A stretch of 10,639 nt of DNA from Phenylobacterium sp. GTDB taxonomy: Bacteria > Pseudomonadota > Alphaproteobacteria > Caulobacterales > Caulobacteraceae. This document shows positions 1 through 6,752 of the stretch, in pieces. Each line of letters begins with the position of its first letter. Position 1 is the first letter of the stretch. Below the pieces are notes generated by a model. That model searched no databases and was not told the origin of the DNA. It saw nothing but the letters and a program-made list of their open reading frames with translations. A program made the translations under genes and the position numbers. The stretch lies in assembly GCA_025350885.1 (NCBI GenBank), contig JANXXA010000204.1:1-10639 (forward strand), in the 5' to 3' direction.

Positions 1-82
1 GGTCGATCGCGGGGCGGTCAAGCGGGTCAAGGCCGAGGCCCGCGCCGAGGCGGCCGAGCGGTTCCGCAAGGCCCGCCGCTGA
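1..82 (+). CDS. C-terminal end of an unidentified protein (partial)
   Basis: The frame beginning at base 2 is open from the window edge to a TGA at 80-82 and encodes 26 residues. They are mostly Ala, Arg, Lys and Glu, ending AERFRKARR, which looks like a charged, probably helical protein tail. The start and the body of the gene lie outside the window, so I cannot name a family. Support for a real gene is that the frame is open and stops just 14 bp before the stop codon of the convergent glutamate dehydrogenase, a typical tail-to-tail spacing in compact genomes. A chance open frame of this length is possible in GC-rich DNA. Confidence 0.5.
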   Translation, partial: VDRGAVKRVKAEARAEAAERFRKARR

Positions 83-96
83 GCGGGGTCAGCCCG

Positions 97-3000
97 TCAA
101 CGCTTCCTCTTGCCCACCCCTTGCGCTGACAGCTCGCGCAGCGCGGCGTTGGCGATGGTCAGCTTGGCGAAGGTCCAGCCGCCGCCCGCCGCCTCGATGT
201 CGTCGATGGTGCGCCGGGCGAGCTCAGCGGCGGCGTGATGGAGGGCGGCCCAGGACGTCGCCGCGTCGCGGGCATGGCTGGCGTCGTCACCGGCCTGAGC
301 GCCGCCGGTAAAGGCCATGATGGTCCGCGTCAGCCCGGTCTGCTCGAGCAGCAGATCCTCGATCAGCCGGCGCAGCGCGGTCCGTTCGAAGGGGTCGCCG
401 ACCGCATAGGCCCCGGCCGCGGCGCGCACCCGGTCGAAGCCGAACACCTCGCCGACCACATGATAGAGCCGCGCGACGCGAGGCAGAGACCAGCTTGACG
501 CCTCGCCGAGATCGACCAGGTCGCCGGCTGTGGTCAGGGTCTGCAGGACGGCGACCGAGCGGGCCATGGCCTCCGGCGCACCGGCCTCGACCATGCTGAG
601 CTGGCGAGCCGTAACGGCGGCCTGCTCCACCGGCGACAGCACGCCGGGCATCAGCGCGTGCACCGCCTTGAACCCCGGCCCGTAGCGTTCGATCAGGGCG
701 GCGACACCCAGCCCCTCGCGCTGCGCCGAGCGGGCCAGCCAGAAGCTGGCGCCGCGCAGCGAGGCGGCCAGCCGGCGGAACAGCGCCATCTGACCCGCGG
801 CCGGAATCCTGCCGTCCAGGGCGGCGACCGCGTCCCATTGCGCCGGGATCTCCAGGATCGCCTTGGCCGCCTCGTAGCCCGCCGCAAACGCCGCCGCGCC
901 AGCGCCGGCCGCAGCCATCAGCCGGCTCGGGAAACTCGGCCCGCAGCGGTTGATGACGTCGTTGGCGACCGCCGTGGCGATGATCTCGCGGCGCAGCCGG
1001 TGGCGGCGCATCGGTTCGGCGTAGCGGCGCAGGCCCTTGGGAAAATAGTCCTCGAGCAGCCCCTCGAAGAACGGATCGTCCGGCGCATCGCTGGCGACGA
1101 TCGCCCGCTTCAGCTCCAGCTTGCCGTAGGCCAGCAGCACGGCCAGTTCCGGGCGGGTGAGCCCGCGCCCGGCGGCGGCCCGCTCGGCGATGCCGGCGGC
1201 GTCGGGCAGCCCCTCGACCACACGGTCAAGACGACCCTGCTGTTCCAGCTCGGCCATGAACTGGGCGTAGGGGATCAGCTCGCCGACCGCGTCCATCTGC
1301 ATCAGCGAAAGCGCCAGCGTCTGGTCGTAGTTGTGCGCCAGGACGTGGCTGCCGACATCGTCGGTCATCGATTTCAGCAGCGTGTCGCGCCGCTTGCGGG
1401 TCAGCTGGCCGGTGCGTTCCAGCATCCCGGTGAGGATCTTGATATTGACCTCGTGGTCGGAGGTGTCGACGCCGGCGGAATTGTCGATGGCGTCGGTGTC
1501 GATCCGCCCGCCGCCCCCGCCGGCGCCAAGCTGGGCGTATTCGATCCGGCCGGCCTGGGTCAGGCCGAGATTCGCGCCCTCGCCGACCACCTTGACCCGC
1601 AGGTCGCAGCCGTTCACCCGGACCGCGTCGTTGGCCTTGTCGCCGACATCCACATGGCCCTCCTGCCGGGCCTTCACATAGGTGCCGATGCCGCCAAGAT
1701 AGAGCAGTTCGGCCTGCGACTTGAGGATCGCATTGATCAGGTCGGTGGGCGCCAGGGCGTCGGCTGTGACCTCCAGCATCGCCTTGACCTGCGGGGTCAG
1801 CGGGATGGACTTGAGCGTGCGCGGATAGACCCCGCCACCCTTGGAGATCAGCTTCTTGTTGTAGTCGTCCCAGGACGAGCGCGGCAGGGCGAACATCCGC
1901 TCGCGCTCCTTCCACGACGCGCCGCAGTCCGGGTCGGGGTCGAGGAAGATGTGGCGGTGGTCGAAGGCCGCCAGCAGCCGGATCTGTTTCGACAGCAGCA
2001 TGCCGTTGCCGAACACGTCGCCCGACATGTCGCCGCAGCCGACGACGGTGAAGGGCTCGGCCTGGATGTCCTTTCCCAGTTCGCGGAAGTGCCGCTTCAC
2101 CGCCTCCCAGGCGCCGCGGGCGGTGATGCCCATCACCTTGTGGTCGTAGCCGGCAGACCCACCGGATGCGAACGCGTCGCCCAGCCAGAAACCGTAGTCC
2201 TCGGCCACGCCATTGGCGATATCTGAGAAGGTCGCGGTGCCCTTGTCGGCCGCCACCACCAGGTAGGGATCGTCGCCGTCATGGACCACGACGCCGGGTG
2301 GCGGGATGACCTTGCCGTCGGCCGAGAGGTTGTCGGTGATGTCCAGCAGGCCCGAGAGGAAGGTCTTGTAGGCGCTGATCCCCTCGGCGCGGATGGCGTC
2401 CGGCGTGCCGCCCTTCGGCAACTGTTTGGGATAGAACCCGCCCTTGGAGCCCACCGGCACGATCACGGCGTTCTTCACCTGCTGGGCCTTGACCAGGCCG
2501 AGCACCTCGGTGCGGAAATCGTCGCGGCGGTCGGACCAGCGCAGGCCGCCACGCGACACCGGGCCGAAGCGCAGGTGGACGCCCTCGACATTGACCCCCC
2601 AGACGAAGATCTCGCGGTGCGGCTTGGGCGCCGGCAGGTCGGCGAGTTCGCCGGACGCCACCTTGAACGAGATGTAGGGCTTGGGGCCGCCGTCCGGGGC
2701 GGGCTGGTAGAAGTTGGTCCGCTGGGTCGCGCCGACCAGCAGCGCCAGGCGGCGCAGCACACGGTCCTCGTCCAGGCTTTCCACGAGTTGCAGGGCCTCG
2801 ACGATCCTGGCCATCACCGCCTCGGCCTGTTTGCGGCGTTCGGGCAGGTCAGCCTTGATCGCCGTGTCGAACCTGGTGCGGAACAGGTCGAGGATCAGCC
2901 GCGCCACGCCGGGGTTGGCCGACAGCGCCTCCTCCTGCACGCGCTGGCTTGGATCGAGCCCGGACTGCTGGCGGTGGCGGGCCAGCGCGCGGATCAGCGC

Positions 3001-4965
3001 CGCGTCGCGCCAGGGGATCGAAAGCTCCATTACCAGCCGGTTGAACCCGTCGTTCTCGGTGCGTCCGGACCAGACGGCGACCACGGCGTCCTCGAAGGCG
3101 CCCTTCAGCTCAGCGAACACCAGGTTCGCGCCGCGAGGATCCTCGATCTCGAAGTCGTGGACCCAGACCGGCGGCAGGCCGGCGCGGGCGACCGGGAATC
3201 CGGCCTCGGCCAGCGCCTTCAGGCCCATGTTGTCGAGGATCGGCAGCACATCGGCGAGCGTCGCCGGCGCCTGCGGCCGGTAGAGCTTGAAGCGGAACTG
3301 CAGCGCGCTGTCGGCCTTCGAGCGATAGGCGCGGACGCAGACCGTCTGGCCAGGCTCCATCCCCTCGATCACCGCCAGATCGGCCATCGCCTCGTCGGCG
3401 TCGAACCGGTCGCGATAGCCGGCGGGGAACGCCTCGCCATAGCGCGCCAGCGTCGCTGCGACCTCCTCCGGCGCCCGGCCCGACCCGCGCACGGCGGCGT
3501 CGAAGCGGTCCTCCCAGGTGCGCGCAGCGTCGGTGATCGCGGCTTCGAGCGCCTTCAGGTCGGGCTCGTCGTGTTCGCCGCGCGTGAAGCCGATGATGTA
3601 GTGCACCCGCGCCAGCGGGGCGTCGGAAAAGCTCGGATAGGAGGCCGAGACCCGGCCGCGATAAGCGCGCGCCAGGATCTGCCCCGCCCGGGTCGCCAGG
3701 TCGGAATCGTAGTGGTCGCGCGGCAGGAACAGCAGCACCGAGGCGAACCGATCAAAAGGATCGCGGCGTTCGAACAGGCGCACACGCGGGCGGTCGTAGA
3801 GGTGCAGGATGCCCAGCGCCTGAGCCAGCAGCTCGTCCTCGCTCATCTGGAAGAGTTCGTCGCGCGGGTGGTTTTCGACCAGGGTCTTCAGGCGCTTTTC
3901 GTTGTGGCTGCCGGCCGGCATGCCGGCGCGGGCCAGGACGTGGGCGACCTTCTGGCGGATCAGCGGCACGGCGCTGGCCGGCTGGTCATAGGCCTCGGCG
4001 GTGAACAGGCCGACGAAGCGCACCTCGCCATAGGGCATGCCGGCGGCGTCGTAGCGTTTCACCCCGACGTAATCCATATAGCCGCGCCGGTGCACCCGGG
4101 AACGGACGTTGGACTTGGCGACGGTCAGCGCCGGGGCGCTCAGCAACTGATCCTTGACCTTGCCCAGCAGGATCGCAGGTTCGTTGGCGCGGCGCAGAAC
4201 GGTGCGCTCGGGGTCGCGCAGCACGCCCAGGCCGTCCTTGGCCTGATAGAGCGGTTCTTCGGCCGCATAGTCGCCGTTCTTCAGTCGCGGATATTCGTAG
4301 ACCCGGGCGCCGAGGAACACGAACTCATTGGCCTGCAGCCAGCTGAGGAAGGCCACCTCCTCGGCGGTCGCGCGGCCGGCATTGAGTTTCAGTTCGGCGA
4401 CCGTCTTGCCCATCAGTTCGAGCATCGCGGGGAAGTCGTCGACGGCGGCGCGCACGTCCTTCAGGGTCGCGGTGATGCCCCGCACCAGGGCCTGCTCGCG
4501 GTCCGCGCCGACGGGATCGAGGATCACCTGGATCATCGATTCGCGTCGCAGGACGCCGGCCGCGCCGCGCTCGCCGGTGCGGTCTCGCTGGATCTCGACG
4601 ATCGGGTGGAACAGAGCACGGACCGACAGGCCCTGCTCGGCGATCTCGCCCATGATCGAATCGACCAGGAAGGGTGCGTCGTCCTGGACGATCTCCAGCC
4701 GGTCGAGACCGCCCGCCGCCGCGCCAAGCACCGGGGCGACGCGGATGGTCGGGCCACGCCCCCGCCGGCGCGCTCCAAGGCTCCAGAAGTCGGACAGGTT
4801 CTGCGCCAGATCGGCGCTGGAAAGTTCCGGGAGCTCGTCGGCCTGGGCGTCGGCGGCGGCCTGGCTGGCGAAGGCGCGGACGCCGGCCTGCGCCGGGTTC
4901 CCGGTCAGCGTGGCGACAATGGCCTTGGCCAGGGGCGGGAGCACGGTTGGCGACATACGGCTCAT
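97..4965 (-). CDS. NAD-specific glutamate dehydrogenase, large 180-kDa class
   Basis: This enzyme oxidatively deaminates L-glutamate to 2-oxoglutarate and ammonium with NAD+ and is normally cytosolic and catabolic. The protein is 1622 residues, matching the ~1600-residue L-GDH180 class (called gdhB in pseudomonads, PF05088) and far longer than the ~450-residue GDHs. Residues ~88-130 (RLEIVQDDAPFLVDS onward) look like the first of the regulatory ACT-like segments that fill the N-terminal half. The catalytic core shows SRGGLRWSDRRDDF (W810), VPVGSKGGF (K841, the expected substrate-binding lysine), the Rossmann stretch VVGCGDMSGDVFGNG (D979), GGIGTYVKA near 1093, VVGEGANLG near 1130 and DNSAGVDTSDHEVN near 1166. 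No frameshift or internal stop is seen. The open frame extends to a TTG at 5154, but the ATG at 4965 has GGAG 7 nt upstream, and the extension is low-complexity Arg/Pro/Ser made by a DNA repeat. A second ATG lies three codons further in. Confidence 0.96.
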   Translation of the reverse strand: MSRMSPTVLPPLAKAIVATLTGNPAQAGVRAFASQAAADAQADELPELSSADLAQNLSDFWSLGARRRGRGPTIRVAPVLGAAAGGLDRLEIVQDDAPFLVDSIMGEIAEQGLSVRALFHPIVEIQRDRTGERGAAGVLRRESMIQVILDPVGADREQALVRGITATLKDVRAAVDDFPAMLELMGKTVAELKLNAGRATAEEVAFLSWLQANEFVFLGARVYEYPRLKNGDYAAEEPLYQAKDGLGVLRDPERTVLRRANEPAILLGKVKDQLLSAPALTVAKSNVRSRVHRRGYMDYVGVKRYDAAGMPYGEVRFVGLFTAEAYDQPASAVPLIRQKVAHVLARAGMPAGSHNEKRLKTLVENHPRDELFQMSEDELLAQALGILHLYDRPRVRLFERRDPFDRFASVLLFLPRDHYDSDLATRAGQILARAYRGRVSASYPSFSDAPLARVHYIIGFTRGEHDEPDLKALEAAITDAARTWEDRFDAAVRGSGRAPEEVAATLARYGEAFPAGYRDRFDADEAMADLAVIEGMEPGQTVCVRAYRSKADSALQFRFKLYRPQAPATLADVLPILDNMGLKALAEAGFPVARAGLPPVWVHDFEIEDPRGANLVFAELKGAFEDAVVAVWSGRTENDGFNRLVMELSIPWRDAALIRALARHRQQSGLDPSQRVQEEALSANPGVARLILDLFRTRFDTAIKADLPERRKQAEAVMARIVEALQLVESLDEDRVLRRLALLVGATQRTNFYQPAPDGGPKPYISFKVASGELADLPAPKPHREIFVWGVNVEGVHLRFGPVSRGGLRWSDRRDDFRTEVLGLVKAQQVKNAVIVPVGSKGGFYPKQLPKGGTPDAIRAEGISAYKTFLSGLLDITDNLSADGKVIPPPGVVVHDGDDPYLVVAADKGTATFSDIANGVAEDYGFWLGDAFASGGSAGYDHKVMGITARGAWEAVKRHFRELGKDIQAEPFTVVGCGDMSGDVFGNGMLLSKQIRLLAAFDHRHIFLDPDPDCGASWKERERMFALPRSSWDDYNKKLISKGGGVYPRTLKSIPLTPQVKAMLEVTADALAPTDLINAILKSQAELLYLGGIGTYVKARQEGHVDVGDKANDAVRVNGCDLRVKVVGEGANLGLTQAGRIEYAQLGAGGGGGRIDTDAIDNSAGVDTSDHEVNIKILTGMLERTGQLTRKRRDTLLKSMTDDVGSHVLAHNYDQTLALSLMQMDAVGELIPYAQFMAELEQQGRLDRVVEGLPDAAGIAERAAAGRGLTRPELAVLLAYGKLELKRAIVASDAPDDPFFEGLLEDYFPKGLRRYAEPMRRHRLRREIIATAVANDVINRCGPSFPSRLMAAAGAGAAAFAAGYEAAKAILEIPAQWDAVAALDGRIPAAGQMALFRRLAASLRGASFWLARSAQREGLGVAALIERYGPGFKAVHALMPGVLSPVEQAAVTARQLSMVEAGAPEAMARSVAVLQTLTTAGDLVDLGEASSWSLPRVARLYHVVGEVFGFDRVRAAAGAYAVGDPFERTALRRLIEDLLLEQTGLTRTIMAFTGGAQAGDDASHARDAATSWAALHHAAAELARRTIDDIEAAGGGWTFAKLTIANAALRELSAQGVGKRKR

Positions 4966-4979
4966 CGCCCAACTCCGGC
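4966..4979 (-). promoter_or_regulatory. Ribosome binding site of the glutamate dehydrogenase gene
   Basis: On the minus strand GCCGGAG lies before the ATG at 4965, with GGAG at 4976-4973 and a 7-nt spacer. This site decides the start codon against the upstream TTG at 5154. Its first base is also the first base of the 15-bp tandem repeat, so the repeat abuts the Shine-Dalgarno sequence directly. The seven bases 4973-4979 are the exact complement of part of the leader hairpin at 5058-5064. Confidence 0.7.
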
Positions 4980-5038
4980 ATCCACGGCTCGGGCGACCAC
5001 GGCTCGGGCGACCACGGCTCGGGCATCGGCGACTTGGG
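4979..5038. repeat. 15-bp tandem repeat in the glutamate dehydrogenase leader
   Basis: There are four consecutive 15-bp units. Units at 4994-5008 and 5009-5023 are identical (cgaccacggctcggg). The unit at 4979-4993 differs only in its first bases (catccacggctcggg). The unit at 5024-5038 is degenerate (catcggcgacttggg). The array begins at the Shine-Dalgarno region and ends 14 bp before the leader hairpin, so gain or loss of a unit would change their distance by 15 nt. Because 15 is a multiple of three, the array is open on the minus strand and in one frame reads as repeated SPEPW pentapeptides. I treat that as a by-product, not a gene. Confidence 0.85.
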
Positions 5039-5052
5039 GTCCGGAAACGAGT

Positions 5053-5082
5053 ACGGCGCCGGAGGAGAGTGTCCGGCGCCGT
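5053..5082 (-). other. Perfect 11-bp inverted repeat (hairpin) in the glutamate dehydrogenase upstream region
   Basis: acggcgccgga at 5053-5063 is the exact reverse complement of tccggcgccgt at 5072-5082, with an 8-nt loop. In the minus-strand transcript it would form a very stable stem with a pyrimidine-rich loop (CACUCUCC), ending about 88 nt upstream of the ATG at 4965. The 3' side is followed by ACTCGTTTCC, which has only a TTT and no real U-tract, so it is a poor intrinsic terminator by the usual criteria. It could be a terminator for read-through from the AI-2E gene, an mRNA-stabilising leader structure, a regulatory leader, or a protein-binding palindrome in DNA. The sequence does not separate these. 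Confidence 0.6.
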
Positions 5083-5185
5083 GTGGTTCCACCGTGGGGG
5101 GGCGGCGGAACGCTCAGTGCTCGTCGCGTCCGCGGGCTTGGGGTGCGAACGCAACGTCCGGACCGCTTCGCGGCCGGGCTAACCA

Positions 5186-5213
5186 TAGATAGGAAGCGTG
5201 AGCGCAAGTTGAA
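5186..5213 (-). promoter_or_regulatory. Weak candidate promoter for the glutamate dehydrogenase gene
   Basis: The most AT-rich pocket upstream of the gene contains, on the minus strand, TTCAAC (5213-5208) and TATCTA (5191-5186) with a 16-nt spacer, about 220 bp before the start codon. Each matches the general -35/-10 consensus at only three of six positions. A better -35-like TTGACC lies at 5227-5222 but has no convincing -10 at the right distance. If transcription starts near 5180, the hairpin and the 15-bp repeat would both lie in the 5' untranslated region. Confidence 0.2.
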
Positions 5214-5241
5214 GTCCCCTCGGTCAAAACGCTTGCTGGAT

Positions 5242-5268
5242 CGGGCCTGCGCTGGATCGTCAGGCCCG
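5242..5268 (-). terminator. Hairpin overlapping the stop codon of the AI-2E family gene
   Basis: cgggcctg (5242-5249) and caggcccg (5261-5268) form an exact 8-bp inverted repeat around an 11-nt loop. The TGA of the AI-2E gene (5262-5260) straddles the edge of the loop. On the minus strand the stem is followed, about 11 nt later, by GTTTTG, so it is only a weak match to a Rho-independent terminator. The 9-mer gctggatcg occurs at 5235-5243 and again at 5251-5259, so the region also holds a small direct repeat. It would separate the AI-2E gene from the downstream glutamate dehydrogenase gene. Confidence 0.4.
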
Positions 5269-6405
5269 CTTACTGCGAGTTCGCCCCATGTTCACGTTCG
5301 GGGTCGGGTGCGGGTGGGTCGCGTCGGGCGGCTCGTTCGGCATCCTGTTCTTCAACTGTTGGGGATCTCCGTCGGCCGACAGGATCACCGCGATCCACCG
5401 GCTGCCGTCGAACTGCGCCAGAACCACCATCGCCATCACCGTCAGCGGCGTGGAGAGAAAGGCGCCGGTCACACCCCAGATGGCGCTCCAGAACGCCAGC
5501 GCCAGCAGCACCATCACCGGATCAAGGTTAAGACTCCGTCCCTGCATCCGCGGATAGATCACATTGCCGATGACCATGCCGATCAGCTGCAGGATGATGA
5601 ACAGGATGATCGCCTGGCCGTAGCCGGGGAACTGCACCAGCGCGAACAGCGGGGGCGCCACTCCGGCGAACACCCCACCGGCCACCGGAATGTAGACCGC
5701 CAGGAAGATCAGGAAGGCCCAGAACAGCGCGTCGTGGAGGCCGACCGCGGCCATGGCGATCCACGACAGCACCGCCACCATCAGGCCGGTGACAGTCTGG
5801 ACAAAGAGGTAGCGTTCGACCCCGTCGCGGATCCGCAGGAAGGCGACGACCGCCTCCTGGCGCTCCTCGCGCACCGGAAACAGGCCGATCGCCTTGCGCT
5901 CCCAGCCGCGGCGCGAGGCGATGATGAAGGCCAGATAGACCAGGACAAACAGCGCCGTCGAGGCGAACGCCTGCAACGACCGGGCGGCCAGGCCCAGGTA
6001 CTTGCCGGCGTCGAGGCCGTGGATGATCCCGGATACCGTGGGCGGCGTCCGAATGCCCACCAGGCCGGAAGCCTGGGCGATCACCAGGTCCAGTTTCGGG
6101 CCGTAGGTCAGAAGCTGGCTGGCGAATCCCGCGCCGTTCTGGGCGACAAAGAACGCCGTCCCGCCGAACAGCAGGATCGACAGCACCACCGCCGTCGGCA
6201 GGGCCGCCTTGCGCGAGACCCCCGGCATCCAACGCGCCAGAACGCGCGCGAACCCGTCAATCATCACCGCCAGGAACAGCGCCAGCGCCAGCGGCGTGAG
6301 GATGCCGGCCAGGGCGTAGAGGGTGGTACCCCCGGCGATCACCGCCAGGATCACCAGGGCGTTGCGGGCGACGGTGGACTCCGGCGCGGACGAGGCGGCA
6401 GGCAT
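5260..6405 (-). CDS. AI-2E/PerM family membrane transporter
   Basis: This is an integral membrane protein of the AI-2E exporter/PerM family (PF01594). Members have been linked to autoinducer-2 export, Na+/H+ antiport and other permease roles, and the substrate here cannot be read from sequence. The 381-residue protein starts with two close hydrophobic segments (ALVILAVIAGGTTLYALAG, then ILTPLALALFLAVMI), followed by another (TAVVLSILLFGGTAFFV), a soluble stretch, and at least four further segments. The family core is clear: AVYIPVAGGVFAGVAPPL, then GNVIYPRMQGRSLNLDP, then FWSAIWGVTGAFLSTPL. The tail after ILSADGDPQQ is hydrophilic and His/Pro/Arg-rich. I chose the ATG at 6405. A GTG at 6441 would add 12 residues, but neither start has a good Shine-Dalgarno, and a -35-like TTGACGG at 6485-6479 would leave the GTG almost without a leader. 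It lies upstream of glutamate dehydrogenase on the same strand, but the 294-bp gap argues against tight co-transcription. Confidence 0.88.
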   Translation of the reverse strand: MPAASSAPESTVARNALVILAVIAGGTTLYALAGILTPLALALFLAVMIDGFARVLARWMPGVSRKAALPTAVVLSILLFGGTAFFVAQNGAGFASQLLTYGPKLDLVIAQASGLVGIRTPPTVSGIIHGLDAGKYLGLAARSLQAFASTALFVLVYLAFIIASRRGWERKAIGLFPVREERQEAVVAFLRIRDGVERYLFVQTVTGLMVAVLSWIAMAAVGLHDALFWAFLIFLAVYIPVAGGVFAGVAPPLFALVQFPGYGQAIILFIILQLIGMVIGNVIYPRMQGRSLNLDPVMVLLALAFWSAIWGVTGAFLSTPLTVMAMVVLAQFDGSRWIAVILSADGDPQQLKNRMPNEPPDATHPHPTPNVNMGRTRSKRA

Positions 6406-6478
6406 GGCGAACTTTCGCTTAGACCCTGGGCGCGGGGTCACCGGTTGATGTTGAAATCCCTTCGCGCCCGATCACGTT

Positions 6479-6485
6479 CCGTCAA
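6479..6485 (-). promoter_or_regulatory. -35-like element for the AI-2E family gene
   Basis: The minus strand reads TTGACGG, which fits the -35 element TTGACGS described for housekeeping promoters of Caulobacter. No good -10 hexamer follows at 16-18 nt: the bases near 6462-6456 read AAGGGAT. If it is used, transcription would begin near 6449, giving a leader of about 44 nt to the ATG at 6405. A single 7-mer in GC-rich DNA is weak evidence. Confidence 0.25.
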
Positions 6486-6603
6486 CGCCGACGGGTAAGG
6501 GATCTGAGGCTCGGCAAGTGTCATCGGCGTCGCGGTCGGGGTCAATCAGGGTGGCGCGGGATCGGGCGGCGAGCGAGATGAAAGGGCGCGCGCTTCACCC
6601 TCT

Positions 6604-6644
6604 TGGGTCATCCCGGTTTCGCGTTACGCGAAGACCGGGACCCA
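6604..6644. repeat. Extragenic palindromic (REP-like) element
   Basis: The core is CCCGGT-TTCGCG (6612-6623), TTA loop (6624-6626), CGCGAA (6627-6632), a single unpaired G (6633), then ACCGGG (6634-6639): a 12-bp stem with one bulge. The outer arms tgggt (6604-6608) and accca (6640-6644) also pair, leaving cat (6609-6611) as an internal bulge. Left-arm gggtcatcccggt against right-arm accgggaccca resembles the short GGGTCATCCCGG-type palindromes I recall being scattered between genes in Caulobacterales genomes. That recollection is not tested here. In RNA it would be a strong hairpin in either direction, but without a U-tract. It lies 109 bp upstream of the brnA-type start. Confidence 0.75.
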
Positions 6645-6734
6645 TGGACACCTGACGGCGCGGGGTAGATGGGAGAGCTTCGCGTATTCACGCCGACTTC
6701 GACCTGAGCGCGGCGGCGTGAGCCGGGGACCGGC

Positions 6735-6742
6735 AAAAGGAG
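6735..6742 (+). promoter_or_regulatory. Ribosome binding site of the brnA-type gene
   Basis: AAAAGGAG lies 10 nt before the ATG at 6753. It is the strongest Shine-Dalgarno match in the window and supports this small gene being real and starting at 6753. The spacing is slightly longer than the usual 5-9 nt. Confidence 0.7.
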
Positions 6743-6752
6743 ATGCAGCGCC

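Larger units (their letters stand above)
6406..6752. other. Intergenic region between the divergent AI-2E and brnA-type genes
   Basis: These 347 bases separate a leftward from a rightward gene, so both promoters should be here. I see a long palindrome (6604-6644), a -35-like TTGACGG on the minus strand (6485-6479), and a Shine-Dalgarno for the rightward gene (6735-6742). An imperfect inverted repeat with TGAA and TTCA ends (within about 6578-6597, around GCGCGCGC) could be an operator but is weak. Short open frames here have no ribosome binding site or family resemblance. I looked for a BrnT-like reading frame before the antitoxin and found none. Confidence 0.6.

Noticed and set aside
76..96. 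Terminator between the left-edge gene and glutamate dehydrogenase
   Set aside because: Only 4-bp stems (ccgc-tga-gcgg and cggg-gtcag-cccg) can be drawn and no T-tract follows, so this is below what GC-rich DNA gives by chance.
658..2226. A 522-residue plus-strand open frame opposite the glutamate dehydrogenase catalytic half
   Set aside because: Same shadow effect: no domain, no plausible start signal, and the opposite strand encodes intact conserved motifs.
4979..5038. CRISPR-like array
   Set aside because: The 15-bp units are head to tail with no spacers. This is a plain tandem repeat, as is the 14-bp array at 8329-8384, and no cas genes are present.
4325..5092. Minus-strand frame with PEPWSPEPWSPEPW, considered as a glutamate- and proline-rich leader peptide
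   Set aside because: The frame does not end before the dehydrogenase start but runs 640 bp into it, the hairpin lies upstream of the peptide instead of downstream as attenuation would need, and the repeated peptide simply mirrors the 15-bp DNA repeat.
4966..5154. N-terminal extension of glutamate dehydrogenase to a TTG start
   Set aside because: The added 63 residues are Arg/Pro/Ser low complexity, produced by the 15-bp repeat and the hairpin. The ATG at 4965 has a good GGAG at 7 nt.
2281..6498. A 1405-residue open frame on the plus strand, antisense to the glutamate dehydrogenase and AI-2E genes
   Set aside because: It covers the opposite strand of two clearly conserved genes and has no recognisable domain or ribosome binding site. 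Its composition (His, Gln, Gly, Arg, Asp, Val rich) is typical of antisense frames in GC-rich DNA, where stop codons are rare.
6500..6752. A decayed brnT toxin upstream of the brnA-type gene
   Set aside because: I read the three plus-strand frames by eye and saw no BrnT-like motif. An Arg-rich stretch near 6695-6720 is too short and unspecific. A profile search would be needed to exclude a heavily decayed remnant.
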